A stretch of DNA of 64,000 bases. It comes from Candidatus Gastranaerophilales bacterium. GTDB lineage: Bacteria; Cyanobacteriota; Vampirovibrionia; Gastranaerophilales; Gastranaerophilaceae. The notes under the pieces were generated by a model. That model searched no databases and was not told where the DNA came from. It saw only the letters and a program-made list of their open reading frames with translations. The stretch lies in contig CALUTP010000041.1 of the NCBI GenBank assembly GCA_944323725.1, positions 62,001-126,000 of the forward strand. Reading direction: 5' to 3'. Shown here one piece after another: positions 1 through 7,852 of this stretch (position 1 is the first letter of the stretch; the number at the start of each line of letters is the position of its first letter). The position numbers and the translations under genes are program-made.

Positions 1-1026
1 AGTTTTACGGGTAAAATTATAGACATTCTGCATTACTTCTGATGTTCTAAAGTTTTTAGCGAGCTCAGATAGTTTTTTATGTAAATCCTCTTTTGCTTTT
101 GGAATAACTTCGTCAAAAATATTTTTAATTTTATTCAAATTATCCTGAGCAAAATCATACGTTTCCTGTTCTTCTTCAAATAAATCATTGACTTTAAGTT
201 TTTTATATCCTGCAAAGAAACCTTCACCCATATCATACCCAAAGTCATATTTTGTAACTTTTGCTTTCTCTGTGTTAAATTCTTCTAAAGTTCCAAAATC
301 CCGTCTTACAATACTATAGGCATCATTTACATCCATCATATTACGATTTTTAAATACATGTTCTCTTGAATTATCAACTTTTAAAGCCATTAAATCATTG
401 ATTATAGAAATTTTTTCTCTTGCAATAGTGCCTTGATCATCCTGCGCATCAGCATTTTTCAATAGCGCTTTTCGTTGTTTTCTCAATTCAAGCCATTCAT
501 TATCACCTTGCAATTCTATCAATTTATTTTTTACAGCTGAATAAGAATCATCGCGCATTTTTTCATATTTTTCAATACTGAAATCATCACCGGTTTTCAG
601 AGCATCTTTAAAATCTTCAAGATCTTTAGATGAATTAAAAGTTACACCTTCTCTAACTTTTAAATCATCAGAAATATTCTCGTTAAAATCAGCAAGAATG
701 TCCTCTTTTAATTTTTGGTACTCAGTTTTAGCTGTCTTTTTAATTTTATTCAAAGGTGATTCTAAAGAAGAATTTTTAACACCTTTTCCTTTTTTCATTT
801 TGTTATAAATAAGTACAGACGTAGTCCCAATAACAGCAAGCCCTCCTAATCCTAATAAGAGCTTTTTAGTCTTATCATTATTTAATTTTTTATCATTTTC
901 AGTAGTATTAGAATCTAAAGATTGTGAAACTTTTACAGCAGGCTTTTGCGGAGCTGTAATCATATAATTCATTGTTGAAAAATTTTTATTTTGACTTCCT
1001 ACAGTATTTAAAAGTGTATATGTCAT
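1..1026 (-). CDS. Hypothetical membrane-anchored protein, C-terminus beyond window
   Basis: The frame is open from ATG at 1026 to the window edge, so at least 342 codons are present and the C-terminus is missing. I read it directly from the sequence. The first ~50 residues are Ser/Thr/Asn-rich, followed by one hydrophobic segment at about residues 56-74 (KLLLGLGGLAVIGTTSVLIY) and then a long charged, probably helical region rich in Lys, Asp and Glu. An AGAGGAA ribosome binding site precedes the ATG by a few bases. I recognise no family. The layout (short tail, single membrane span, long charged domain) resembles other uncharacterised proteins in this window, for example those at 10405 and 36435. 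Function unknown. Confidence 0.7.
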   Translation of the reverse strand, partial: MTYTLLNTVGSQNKNFSTMNYMITAPQKPAVKVSQSLDSNTTENDKKLNNDKTKKLLLGLGGLAVIGTTSVLIYNKMKKGKGVKNSSLESPLNKIKKTAKTEYQKLKEDILADFNENISDDLKVREGVTFNSSKDLEDFKDALKTGDDFSIEKYEKMRDDSYSAVKNKLIELQGDNEWLELRKQRKALLKNADAQDDQGTIAREKISIINDLMALKVDNSREHVFKNRNMMDVNDAYSIVRRDFGTLEEFNTEKAKVTKYDFGYDMGEGFFAGYKKLKVNDLFEEEQETYDFAQDNLNKIKNIFDEVIPKAKEDLHKKLSELAKNFRTSEVMQNVYNFTRKT

Positions 1027-1052
1027 GATTTCCTCTACATTTCTTTAATTTT

Positions 1053-1074
1053 AAAAATCCGTAAAAGATTTTTT
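1053..1074 (-). terminator. Weak hairpin after GH13 gene
   Basis: AAAAATC and GATTTTT are complementary across a 7-nt loop, just past the stop of the GH13 gene on the minus strand, followed by an AT-rich run. There is only one G-C pair per arm besides A-T pairs, so this is a weak candidate. Confidence 0.3.
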
Positions 1075-1085
1075 TTGCGCATTAT

Positions 1086-2633
1086 TTATTTTATAGGAAA
1101 ACTATTTAACACAAGAACTTGAATTTCACCCGGTTCTAATCTTACCGACATTTTGCCTTTGCTAGAGATTGGTGTAGTCATTGTTTTTATAACAATAACA
1201 TCTTCACTACCTTTAAAACCTGGTATTTTCACATCTGCTTCGTTATCCGAAGTGAAATTCATATTGCCTATAACAATAAAAGATTCCTTTGTATCACTTA
1301 CAGCATATGCAAAAACAGATGGATTATTAGTCTTCAACTGGATAAATTTACCTTTTGAATTTAATGTTGAAGCATATTTTTTAAACTGATTTGCGAGTTT
1401 GAAATCAGCACTTAATTCTTTATCCCCTCCTCCTGGACGTCTTGAAAAATTAAATATATCAATCTTACCACGATGTGCAAAGTAATACTCATCATCAGTA
1501 AAAGTTTTTGGAGCTTTTTTATTCGCCCAGAAATAAATATAATTATCCCCAGTATCAAAACCGTCTACATAATACGCATTAATAGGCAGTGTAGAATTAA
1601 GCCACATAATCATTTCACTATATTTTTTACCATTAATAAGTACAGGACTTAATTCATCATGGGTGGTAAAACTACCTATAACACTTTTTGACTGACCTAA
1701 TTTTTTAGTTAAAGAACGGTCTAAATTTAACTGATTAAAAAGTTCCTTAGAAGTTTTCCAATCTTTCATATTAAAGTAGCTTCCATAATATCCATCAAAT
1801 CCAGCCTGTAAAAGTTTATCATATGGCGTATATACAGCATATTCAGATACTGGATCTTTCCAAGAATTAGAAGATTCGGCAAGCCATAAAAATTGAGGAT
1901 CTCTTTTTCTAGAATATTCTATTAACTCTTTCCAGAATTTTGCTGGTTTACAATGAGCAACATCAGCTCTAATTCCATCAACTCCTAAATCCATCATATA
2001 ATCGACGAATTCTTTATATAAATTCAAAACATCTTTATTAATCTGTACCTCATTACCAGCATTTAAAAGTCTGACATCAGTCCAATCCGCAGGGATAACA
2101 GCTTTGCCAGACTTATCTTTTACAAAAAGCTCCGGTCTTTGCATAAATAAATCATATGAACCGCAAGCCGGCACATCGACAATTACAGCAATTCCTCTAT
2201 CATGAGCTTCTTGGATAAATTTTCTTGCCTGCTCTTCAATAGTAAGCATAGTCTTATCGCTTTTTAATTGAGGATTCAGTGAATTAAAACTAGATGCAGC
2301 ATATAAAGAACCTGCAGTACCGAGAGCTTTCATTTTACCAACAGGAGTAATAGGTAAAATATGTATTGCATTAACTCCCTTTGCCTGAAGCTCATCCAAA
2401 TTAGCTATAGCATTAAGAAAATTTCCACTTTCCTCACCCTCATCAAAATCAATAATTCCATTTCCATTAGAATCTTGAGCATTAAAAGTTCTAATATTTA
2501 TTTCATAAATTATTGCAGAATTACTCAAGAACTTGCTGCGCAAATCATTTACATGGACTGGAGCGGTCAACCCAGCCGAAGAAACACAGAATGCAATTGA
2601 TAATGCTATAATTAATTTTTTCATGTTATTCAT
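1086..2633 (-). CDS. Secreted alpha-amylase family (GH13) glycosidase
   Basis: Glycoside hydrolase of the GH13 clan, expected to act on alpha-glucans outside the cytoplasm. The start is placed at ATG 2633 because an AGGG ribosome site lies just upstream and the next residues (MNNMKKLIIALSIAFCVSSA) form a signal peptide; a longer frame would run into lipA. The catalytic triad is visible with this start: nucleophile Asp about 224 in GVDGIRADVAH, acid/base Glu about 253 in FLWLAESS, and transition-state Asp about 326 in FTTHDE. Conserved region I is unusual: DVPACGS instead of the common DxVxNH. In region IV the Asn of NHD is Thr. Exact substrate cannot be told. The gene lies 64 nt downstream of lipA on the same strand. 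Confidence 0.85.
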   Translation of the reverse strand: MNNMKKLIIALSIAFCVSSAGLTAPVHVNDLRSKFLSNSAIIYEINIRTFNAQDSNGNGIIDFDEGEESGNFLNAIANLDELQAKGVNAIHILPITPVGKMKALGTAGSLYAASSFNSLNPQLKSDKTMLTIEEQARKFIQEAHDRGIAVIVDVPACGSYDLFMQRPELFVKDKSGKAVIPADWTDVRLLNAGNEVQINKDVLNLYKEFVDYMMDLGVDGIRADVAHCKPAKFWKELIEYSRKRDPQFLWLAESSNSWKDPVSEYAVYTPYDKLLQAGFDGYYGSYFNMKDWKTSKELFNQLNLDRSLTKKLGQSKSVIGSFTTHDELSPVLINGKKYSEMIMWLNSTLPINAYYVDGFDTGDNYIYFWANKKAPKTFTDDEYYFAHRGKIDIFNFSRRPGGGDKELSADFKLANQFKKYASTLNSKGKFIQLKTNNPSVFAYAVSDTKESFIVIGNMNFTSDNEADVKIPGFKGSEDVIVIKTMTTPISSKGKMSVRLEPGEIQVLVLNSFPIK

Positions 2634-2697
2634 TTTCCCTAATCCCCTATTATAAATTATGCTATCAAATAAAATTGTATTTTGCAAATTATTAAAG

Positions 2698-3540
2698 CTA
2701 TACAAGTTCTGCTGCCCGATAAGAACTTCTTACAAGCGGGCCTATTTGATAATTTTTAATCCCGCAATTTTTTGCAATTTCTTTTAAATTTTCAAACTCA
2801 TCTAGACTGTAATATTTTTCAACAGCCATATGGGCTTTTGATGGTTGGATGTACTGCCCCGCAGTTATAATATCGCACCCTGCATTTTTTAAATCATTAA
2901 ACGTTTCTTCAATTTGAGTAAAGCTTTCACCCAATCCTACCATCAAACCAGATTTTGTAATAATAGAACTATTATCTTTGATATATTTTAAAACACCTAA
3001 TGAAATATCATAATTTCCCTGAGGTCTTGCATACTTAAATATACTTCTAACAGTTTCTATATTATGATTAAATACATCCGGAGCGGAATTTATAATTATA
3101 TCAAGAGCTTTTTTATCTCCCTTGAAATCAGGGGTAAGAATTTCTATTTTAACATCTTTAGAGAGTTTTCTTATTTCTTCGATACATCGTGCGAAATGCG
3201 AAGCCCCGCCATCAGGCAAGTCATCACGTGTAACTGATGTAATGACCGCATACTTTAACCCCAAATCTTTCACAGCCTCTGCAAGATGAATAGGTTCATT
3301 TTCATCAATTAATTCAGGACGACTACAGCCAATATTGCAATAACGGCAGTTTCTTGTGCAAGTATTTCCCATAATCAAGAATGTTGCAGTATTTTTAGTA
3401 TAACATTCATTCTTATTAGGACACCGAGCATTTTCACACACCGTATTCAAGCATCTATTTTTTAGAATTCTTCTTACTTTTTTTGTTGAATCAGTATCTA
3501 TAATCGGACGTTTTAAATATTCTGGCAGTCTTTCTCTCAT
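2698..3540 (-). CDS. lipA: Lipoyl synthase
   Basis: Radical SAM enzyme that inserts two sulfurs into protein-bound octanoyl groups to make lipoate. Both iron-sulfur motifs are present: the auxiliary cluster C35-x4-C40-x5-C46 and the radical SAM C61-x3-C65-x2-C68, plus the C-terminal RSSY (about 271-274) that supplies the serine ligand. Length of 280 residues is normal. A TATAAT box ends 6 nt before ATG with no Shine-Dalgarno sequence, so the mRNA is probably leaderless. Together with the LipM-like transferase at 53045 it would complete the octanoyl-to-lipoyl route, and the dihydrolipoyl dehydrogenase at 3995 would use the product. Confidence 0.95.
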   Translation of the reverse strand: MRERLPEYLKRPIIDTDSTKKVRRILKNRCLNTVCENARCPNKNECYTKNTATFLIMGNTCTRNCRYCNIGCSRPELIDENEPIHLAEAVKDLGLKYAVITSVTRDDLPDGGASHFARCIEEIRKLSKDVKIEILTPDFKGDKKALDIIINSAPDVFNHNIETVRSIFKYARPQGNYDISLGVLKYIKDNSSIITKSGLMVGLGESFTQIEETFNDLKNAGCDIITAGQYIQPSKAHMAVEKYYSLDEFENLKEIAKNCGIKNYQIGPLVRSSYRAAELV

Positions 3541-3546
3541 AAAATC

Positions 3547-3575
3547 ATTATATATTGCTAATTTTATTTAGTCAT
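3547..3575 (-). promoter_or_regulatory. lipA promoter (leaderless type)
   Basis: Minus strand: ATGACT (-35-like), 17-nt spacer, TATAAT, then GATTTT and the lipA ATG. The predicted start of transcription falls on or next to the start codon. Confidence 0.5.
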
Positions 3576-3621
3576 ATTATTCTTTTTTTTAGTAACATTT
3601 TTAAATAAACTAGTTAAAATA

Positions 3622-3651
3622 TTGATTTTTAAAGCATTTATAATTTATAAT
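3622..3651 (+). promoter_or_regulatory. Sigma-70 type promoter
   Basis: TTGATT, 18-nt spacer, TATAAT, 22 nt before the ATG of the small exported protein at 3674. A second TATAAT overlaps 7 nt upstream. Confidence 0.5.
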
Positions 3652-3673
3652 ATAAATAAAAAGGAGAATTTAT

Positions 3674-3994
3674 ATGAAAAAATTAGCAATGATTTTATGT
3701 CTGCTTACTTTTACACCGGCTGTATTAGCCTCAGAAATCCCAAATTATGATGTGGATTCTGTAACTAATACAAGCGACTCATTATATACCGAACAATCAT
3801 TCTCTGAAAAATTACAGACAACTACAAAACAAGAAGGATTAAATATTACCCCTGAAAAGACAACTACATATGAAAGAAAAATCAACATAAGACCTAAAAA
3901 ACAAATGGATACACACAAATATTGGGATCACGGTGGCGTAAAATTCGGCACTGGCGGAGCATTTAAAAATGGGTCTTCCCTAAACAGCTGGTAA
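3674..3994 (+). CDS. Small exported hypothetical protein
   Basis: 106 residues with a clear signal peptide (MKKLAMILCLLTFTPAVLAS, cleavage probably after VLAS). The AAGGAG ribosome site sits 8 nt before ATG and a sigma-70 type promoter precedes it. The mature part is polar, Thr/Lys/Glu-rich, and ends in a Gly/Lys/Phe segment (GGVKFGTGGAFKNG). No family recognised. The stop abuts the stop of the convergent lpd gene (3994/3995) with no room for a separate terminator. Confidence 0.75.
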   Translation: MKKLAMILCLLTFTPAVLASEIPNYDVDSVTNTSDSLYTEQSFSEKLQTTTKQEGLNITPEKTTTYERKINIRPKKQMDTHKYWDHGGVKFGTGGAFKNGSSLNSW

Positions 3995-5233
3995 TCAGAG
4001 TTTAAATAAACTTTCAAATATTCCTTCTGAATAAGTAGGATGCGCAAAACATATCTCTTTCAGTTTACTGACAGAAATATTGTTTTGCATTGCAATAAGA
4101 ACTTGTTGAATCATAGCAGAAGCTTCTTTTGAAACAATATGAGCTCCTATAATTTTGTCATTATTTGATAATATTTTTATAAATCCATCAGTAGAATTAT
4201 CACAATGTGATTTACCCAAAGCAGAAATAAGCATCAAAGATTTGTTATAAGTCCCTTCTTCCAAATCCTGTTCCCTTTTACCAACCCAAGCAATTTCAGG
4301 ATTTCCATACACGACCGAAGGTACGAGATTTTCATTAAAAGGAACTCCCTCAACATAAGATAAAGCCTGTTTGATAGCAAAATGAGCAAGTTGAATTGAA
4401 CCGCACATATCACCTAAATAAGTGACTCCCTCCATTTTTTTAATACAATTTGGAACCCTTCCGGCAGCAACAAAAACATATTCCGGTTGTAAGACTTCCC
4501 CATTAGTCAAGTATACATTTTTATCTTCTATTTTTTGGATACTAGTTGATTTGTAAGTCTTTATCTTTTTTGTTTTGAATATTCTTTCTATTCGTTTTGA
4601 AACCTCAATATCCGCTAAAGGAAGCAAATTATCCGCCATTTCAACAACAGTTACTTCTACTCCAAAAGCTGAAAAAATTCTTGCCCATTCAGTACCAATA
4701 GCACCAGAACCCACAATTAAAATATTTTTAGGAAGCTGCTCTAGACTCAAAATATCATCAGAACTTAAAATAAATTTGCCATCAAATTCTAACCCTTTAA
4801 TTTTTTTAGGGGAAGAACCACATGCAGTAATTATATTTTTACAAAAATAGACTTCGCCATCAGCAATAATCTCATTTGCTGATTTTATTTCAGCTTCTGC
4901 TATAACTGTCACTATACCGCTATTTTTTATAGAAAGCTCCAACGCTTTACGTAATTTCTCCACTATTTTATTTTTATGTTGGATAACTGCAGAATAATTT
5001 ACTGAAAGAACTTCACAATTAAGCCCAAGTTCTTGAGCACACTTCATTTCTTCATACAGTTCCGCAGAATGCAAAATTGCTTTTGTTGGAATGCAACCTC
5101 GATTAAGGCATACTCCACCAATGCAATCTTTTTCAAATATAACAACTTTCAACCCCCTAGAAACGGCATGCAATGCTGCGGTATATCCTGCTGGGCCTGC
5201 ACCAACTATTCCAAGGTCAAAATTTTCAATCAT
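3995..5233 (-). CDS. lpd: Dihydrolipoyl dehydrogenase, shortened form
   Basis: FAD-dependent pyridine nucleotide-disulfide oxidoreductase that reoxidises dihydrolipoyl groups of 2-oxoacid dehydrogenase or glycine cleavage complexes. Visible: the FAD motif GAGPAG (11-16), the redox disulfide GGVCLNRGCIPTK (C42, C47), a second Rossmann motif VGSGAIG for NAD, and the C-terminal catalytic HPTYSE (H398, E403). At 412 residues it is about 50 shorter than usual. Much of the loss lies between AAGRVPN and the second FAD motif GD, where about 16 residues replace about 40. The frame is uninterrupted, so this is a compact variant, not a frameshift. It could be a related disulfide reductase, but the Lpd-type active site favours this call. 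The nearby lipA supports a lipoate link. Confidence 0.8.
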   Translation of the reverse strand: MIENFDLGIVGAGPAGYTAALHAVSRGLKVVIFEKDCIGGVCLNRGCIPTKAILHSAELYEEMKCAQELGLNCEVLSVNYSAVIQHKNKIVEKLRKALELSIKNSGIVTVIAEAEIKSANEIIADGEVYFCKNIITACGSSPKKIKGLEFDGKFILSSDDILSLEQLPKNILIVGSGAIGTEWARIFSAFGVEVTVVEMADNLLPLADIEVSKRIERIFKTKKIKTYKSTSIQKIEDKNVYLTNGEVLQPEYVFVAAGRVPNCIKKMEGVTYLGDMCGSIQLAHFAIKQALSYVEGVPFNENLVPSVVYGNPEIAWVGKREQDLEEGTYNKSLMLISALGKSHCDNSTDGFIKILSNNDKIIGAHIVSKEASAMIQQVLIAMQNNISVSKLKEICFAHPTYSEGIFESLFKL

Positions 5234-5258
5234 ACACTCTCCCCCTAAAATTTAAATT

Positions 5259-6380
5259 TTATCTTGTATAAACTCTAGGCAGGCGGACTTTTAAACGGCA
5301 ACACAACTCATAATTAATCGTTCCAAGTATCCTTGCCCAATCATCGATAGATATTCCATCCCCAATTAAAGTAATAATATCACCAATTTCTGCTTCAACA
5401 CCAGTAATATCAAACATCATTTGATCCATAGTGATATTCCCGACCTGAGGGACTTTTTGTCCATTTAAAATACCGTAAATTTTATTTGAAAGGCCCCTTG
5501 ATACGCCATCAGCATAACCAATTGGGATAGTTGCAATCTTTCTATCACCTTTAACAATATAAGTATGCCCGTAGCTTACACCTTCACCATCTTTTGCTGT
5601 ATGGATATTGACAATACGGCCTTTCACTGACATAACCGGCTTTAAATCCGGCCTAAATCCCTTTTCATCAGGCATATCTGTCCATAATCCGTATAAAGCT
5701 ATACCAACTCTTCGCATATTTGACTTTGGAATTTCATAACACATTGTACCAACTGTATTTTGGATATGAAGCATCAATCTAGATGTATCTACTTTGGATA
5801 GTATGTTATTCCACTTATCAATTTGTACTTGAGTTTTTTCTCTATTTTCAGCATTTGCAAAATGAGTAAATATCCCTTGCAAATTTAAATAATCAGCATT
5901 TTGAGCTTCTTTGATGAAATCAACAGCATCATCAATTGAAACCCCAATTCTATTCATACCTGTATCCAGTTTAATATGAACTTTCGGTTTTATGCCTGTA
6001 CGTTCATAAGCCTGCCTGCAAGCTTTAAGATGGTCTTTAGAGAATACTGCAATAGAAATATCAGCATTAACAGCACTTTCTACAGCCCAAACAGGCACAG
6101 CTCCTAGTACTAGGATATCACAAGTAATTTTTGCATTTCTTAAATCGACACCTTCATCAATTGAAGCAACACCTAACATATCAAATCCTGAAGCCAAAAG
6201 CGTAGGGGCAAGCATAACTGAGCCATGTCCATATGAATCCGCCTTAACAACTGCAAGAAGCTTCGTATCATTTGGAACATGTTTTCTTATATCTTCAGCA
6301 TTATGAGCTAAATTACCTACATTTATTTCAACCCAAGAATCTCTGTGAATATTTACATTAGTTTGTCTTATATTTTTCAT
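5259..6380 (-). CDS. alr: Alanine racemase
   Basis: PLP enzyme converting L- to D-alanine for peptidoglycan. The PLP lysine is K46 in AVVKADSYGHG; SYGHTY and the IPIGYADG segment carry further conserved residues, and the protein ends in the usual RLPRVY. Length (373) is typical. No Shine-Dalgarno sequence is seen; a TATAAT box ends 9 nt before the ATG, so the leader would be only a few bases. Stands alone, same strand as lpd, with 25 nt between them. Confidence 0.95.
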   Translation of the reverse strand: MKNIRQTNVNIHRDSWVEINVGNLAHNAEDIRKHVPNDTKLLAVVKADSYGHGSVMLAPTLLASGFDMLGVASIDEGVDLRNAKITCDILVLGAVPVWAVESAVNADISIAVFSKDHLKACRQAYERTGIKPKVHIKLDTGMNRIGVSIDDAVDFIKEAQNADYLNLQGIFTHFANAENREKTQVQIDKWNNILSKVDTSRLMLHIQNTVGTMCYEIPKSNMRRVGIALYGLWTDMPDEKGFRPDLKPVMSVKGRIVNIHTAKDGEGVSYGHTYIVKGDRKIATIPIGYADGVSRGLSNKIYGILNGQKVPQVGNITMDQMMFDITGVEAEIGDIITLIGDGISIDDWARILGTINYELCCRLKVRLPRVYTR

Positions 6381-6413
6381 AGCGTAACTATTATATAACA
6401 GAAAAACAAAATA

Positions 6414-6441
6414 AAAAAGGCGGCATTGTTTCCGCCTTTTT
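6414..6441 (-). terminator. Rho-independent terminator
   Basis: Ten-base-pair stem AAAAAGGCGG / CCGCCTTTTT with an 8-nt loop, followed by a U-run on the minus strand. It ends transcription from the prepilin gene whose stop is at 6503. Confidence 0.85.
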
Positions 6442-6502
6442 GTTACCTATTTAACCAGCCAGAAAAGTATTTTCCGGTTTCCCTCATAGTTGAACAATTG
6501 AA

Positions 6503-7673
6503 TCAATCACCCAAACACACCGCCTGAAGGTCACTGGAGTCGCGACTGTAGTTGTACCAGAGCGTGTACGTGGAGTAGAAGGTACGGAAGTATGCGGTGT
6601 CGCTAGTGCACTCCTCACCAGACCACAAGTAGAAGGTAGGTTCAGGTAAGCCTAAAGAGGTTGCAGTTCCAGCTATGTAAGTCAGGTTGCTCACATTCTG
6701 TTCTGCTCCTACACTTGGATTGCCTTTGTATATTGCACTCGCTATCTTTGCTAAGTCATTGGAAGTCGGCATGTTCTTTACTCCGCCACAGTGTTTTACT
6801 GCGCCCGCCCAGTAATCATTGGCAACGTAACAGTGTTTTATTCCCAATTCGCCTTTTTGTGCCATACATTCGTCATATGTTAACGGCGTTGGTGAGAATA
6901 CAGAGCCAAAGCATTTGCCTCCGTCAAGTTCTACGGCACAACTGCTCCCCAAACCATTCGCATTAAACAGAGCTACATCATCATTCTGTTTGTTTGGACG
7001 TTTTTTACCGTTTATCTCAAATACTGCTGCGACACAGCTCGCTGTCGCATTGGATACCGGCTTGTTATCTTCTGTACTCCACGTGTAACTTTTTACAGGG
7101 TCCAGGGCTTCGCATTTTGTGTTATAAGATAGTATCATTGGTGTTCCATCACCTGTTATTATCCCCACATTAGGGCTGCTATAGTCTGCTGTGTCACTGT
7201 CTTCCATTTTCAAGTGTTTTCCTGTTTGCGTTTTAGATATTTCCCACTCTTTTCCGTCTAATAGTGTTACTGTGTCATATGGCCAGCAGTCACGAAGGTT
7301 CGATGAGGTACATACTTTCGCAATCTTTAAATGTTTCTGAAGTTCAGCTACAAATGCTGCAGTACTATCATATGGGCCTATTAGCCCCTGTGCTGCCATC
7401 TTCTCCGTTGCTTTCGTAAACTTATACTTCACTGTTCGTATCTGTTCTGCGCGCACCTTTTTATTTATCGCTGCGTTCAACGTCGGAAGCGTGATGGCTG
7501 CCACTACGCCTATTATGCCCAGGGTTATCAACACCTCGGCTAGGGTAAAGCCTCGTTTAATGGTTCTTCTTCCGGCGGCGCGAAATGGCTCGTTGCCTGC
7601 ACCAATACCGGATAAGGAGCTTAAACTACTTTGCCCCCCCCCCGGAAACTCTTGTCATCACTATGTTTTCCAT
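6503..7673 (-). CDS. Type IV prepilin-like protein, frameshifted (OFF) in a G10 tract
   Basis: Surface-fibre subunit or pseudopilin. The gene starts at ATG 7673 behind AAGGAG (7 nt). The first codons read MENIVMTRVSGGG and then stop at once (GGGAK*) because the tract has ten G. Removing one G gives an open frame of 389 residues: a 41-residue leader containing GGGQSSLSS, cleavage after Gly41, then the N-methylation segment FTLAEVLITLGIIGVVAA with Glu at +5. The rest is Cys-rich; the C-terminal ~130 residues (GGVKNMPTSNDL, FYLWSGEEC, QAVCLGD) look like a C-type-lectin/FISUMP-like fold. The body is much richer in G+C than its neighbours, with GC-ending codons, suggesting transfer or special mutation. 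Either this is a phase-OFF gene or the tract length is a sequencing error. Confidence 0.8.
6530..6610 (-). other. Candidate DGR-type variable region
   Basis: In the 27 codons encoding C-T-S-D-T-A-Y-F-R to D-S-S-D, 19 end in C and most are Tyr, Ser, Thr, Asp, Phe or Asn codons (TAC, TCC, ACC, GAC, TTC, AAC). This is the pattern left when AAC codons of a template are changed at their A positions. It lies at the very end of a C-type-lectin-like domain, the usual place for variable regions of diversity-generating retroelements. No reverse transcriptase or template repeat is in this window. Confidence 0.45.
7614..7643 (-). repeat. 30-bp repeat shared with the prepilin gene at 56314
   Basis: These 30 bases, comprising the poly-G tract and the next 20 bases of the leader, are identical to 57086-57115. 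The two genes differ widely outside the leader and the N-methylation segment. Confidence 0.9.
7634..7643 (-). repeat. G10 homopolymer, slipped-strand switch
   Basis: Ten G (minus strand) inside the leader codons of the prepilin gene. Nine would keep the frame open; ten close it after 15 residues. A homopolymer of this length is exceptional in this AT-rich sequence and is repeated only in the second prepilin. Confidence 0.8.
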
Positions 7674-7764
7674 ACTTAATCTCCTTTGTTTCTAGCTTTG
7701 ATTTTATTTATTTATTAAAGTAAATATATTTGTGTTCGAGGTCACACTCTCACCCTGCTTTTTT

Positions 7765-7773
7765 ATTATAACA
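7765..7773 (-). promoter_or_regulatory. Extended -10 promoter for prepilin gene
   Basis: TGTTATAAT on the minus strand, about 90 nt upstream of the prepilin ATG; no convincing -35 box. Confidence 0.4.
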
Positions 7774-7797
7774 TAATTTTAAATAAATATGAATATA

Positions 7798-7826
7798 TTG
7801 TCATAATATTTTATTTCCTCTATAAT
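7798..7826 (+). promoter_or_regulatory. glyA promoter
   Basis: TTGTCA, exact 17-nt spacer, TATAAT, 26 nt before the glyA ATG. One of the best sigma-70 promoters in the window. Confidence 0.7.
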
Positions 7827-7852
7827 TTTCTTGAGGGAAATGTGAGGTGATT

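Noticed and set aside
6661-6966. 101-residue ORF on the plus strand inside the prepilin gene
   Set aside because: Antisense shadow; long only because this gene is GC-rich. No ribosome site.
6503-7673. Calling the first prepilin an ordinary pseudogene
   Set aside because: The only defect is one base in a G10 run; downstream frame, signal segment, ribosome site and terminator are intact, so a switchable gene fits better.
6414-7680. A complete DGR in the window
   Set aside because: No reverse transcriptase ORF and no second copy of the variable region were found, so only a target gene is proposed.
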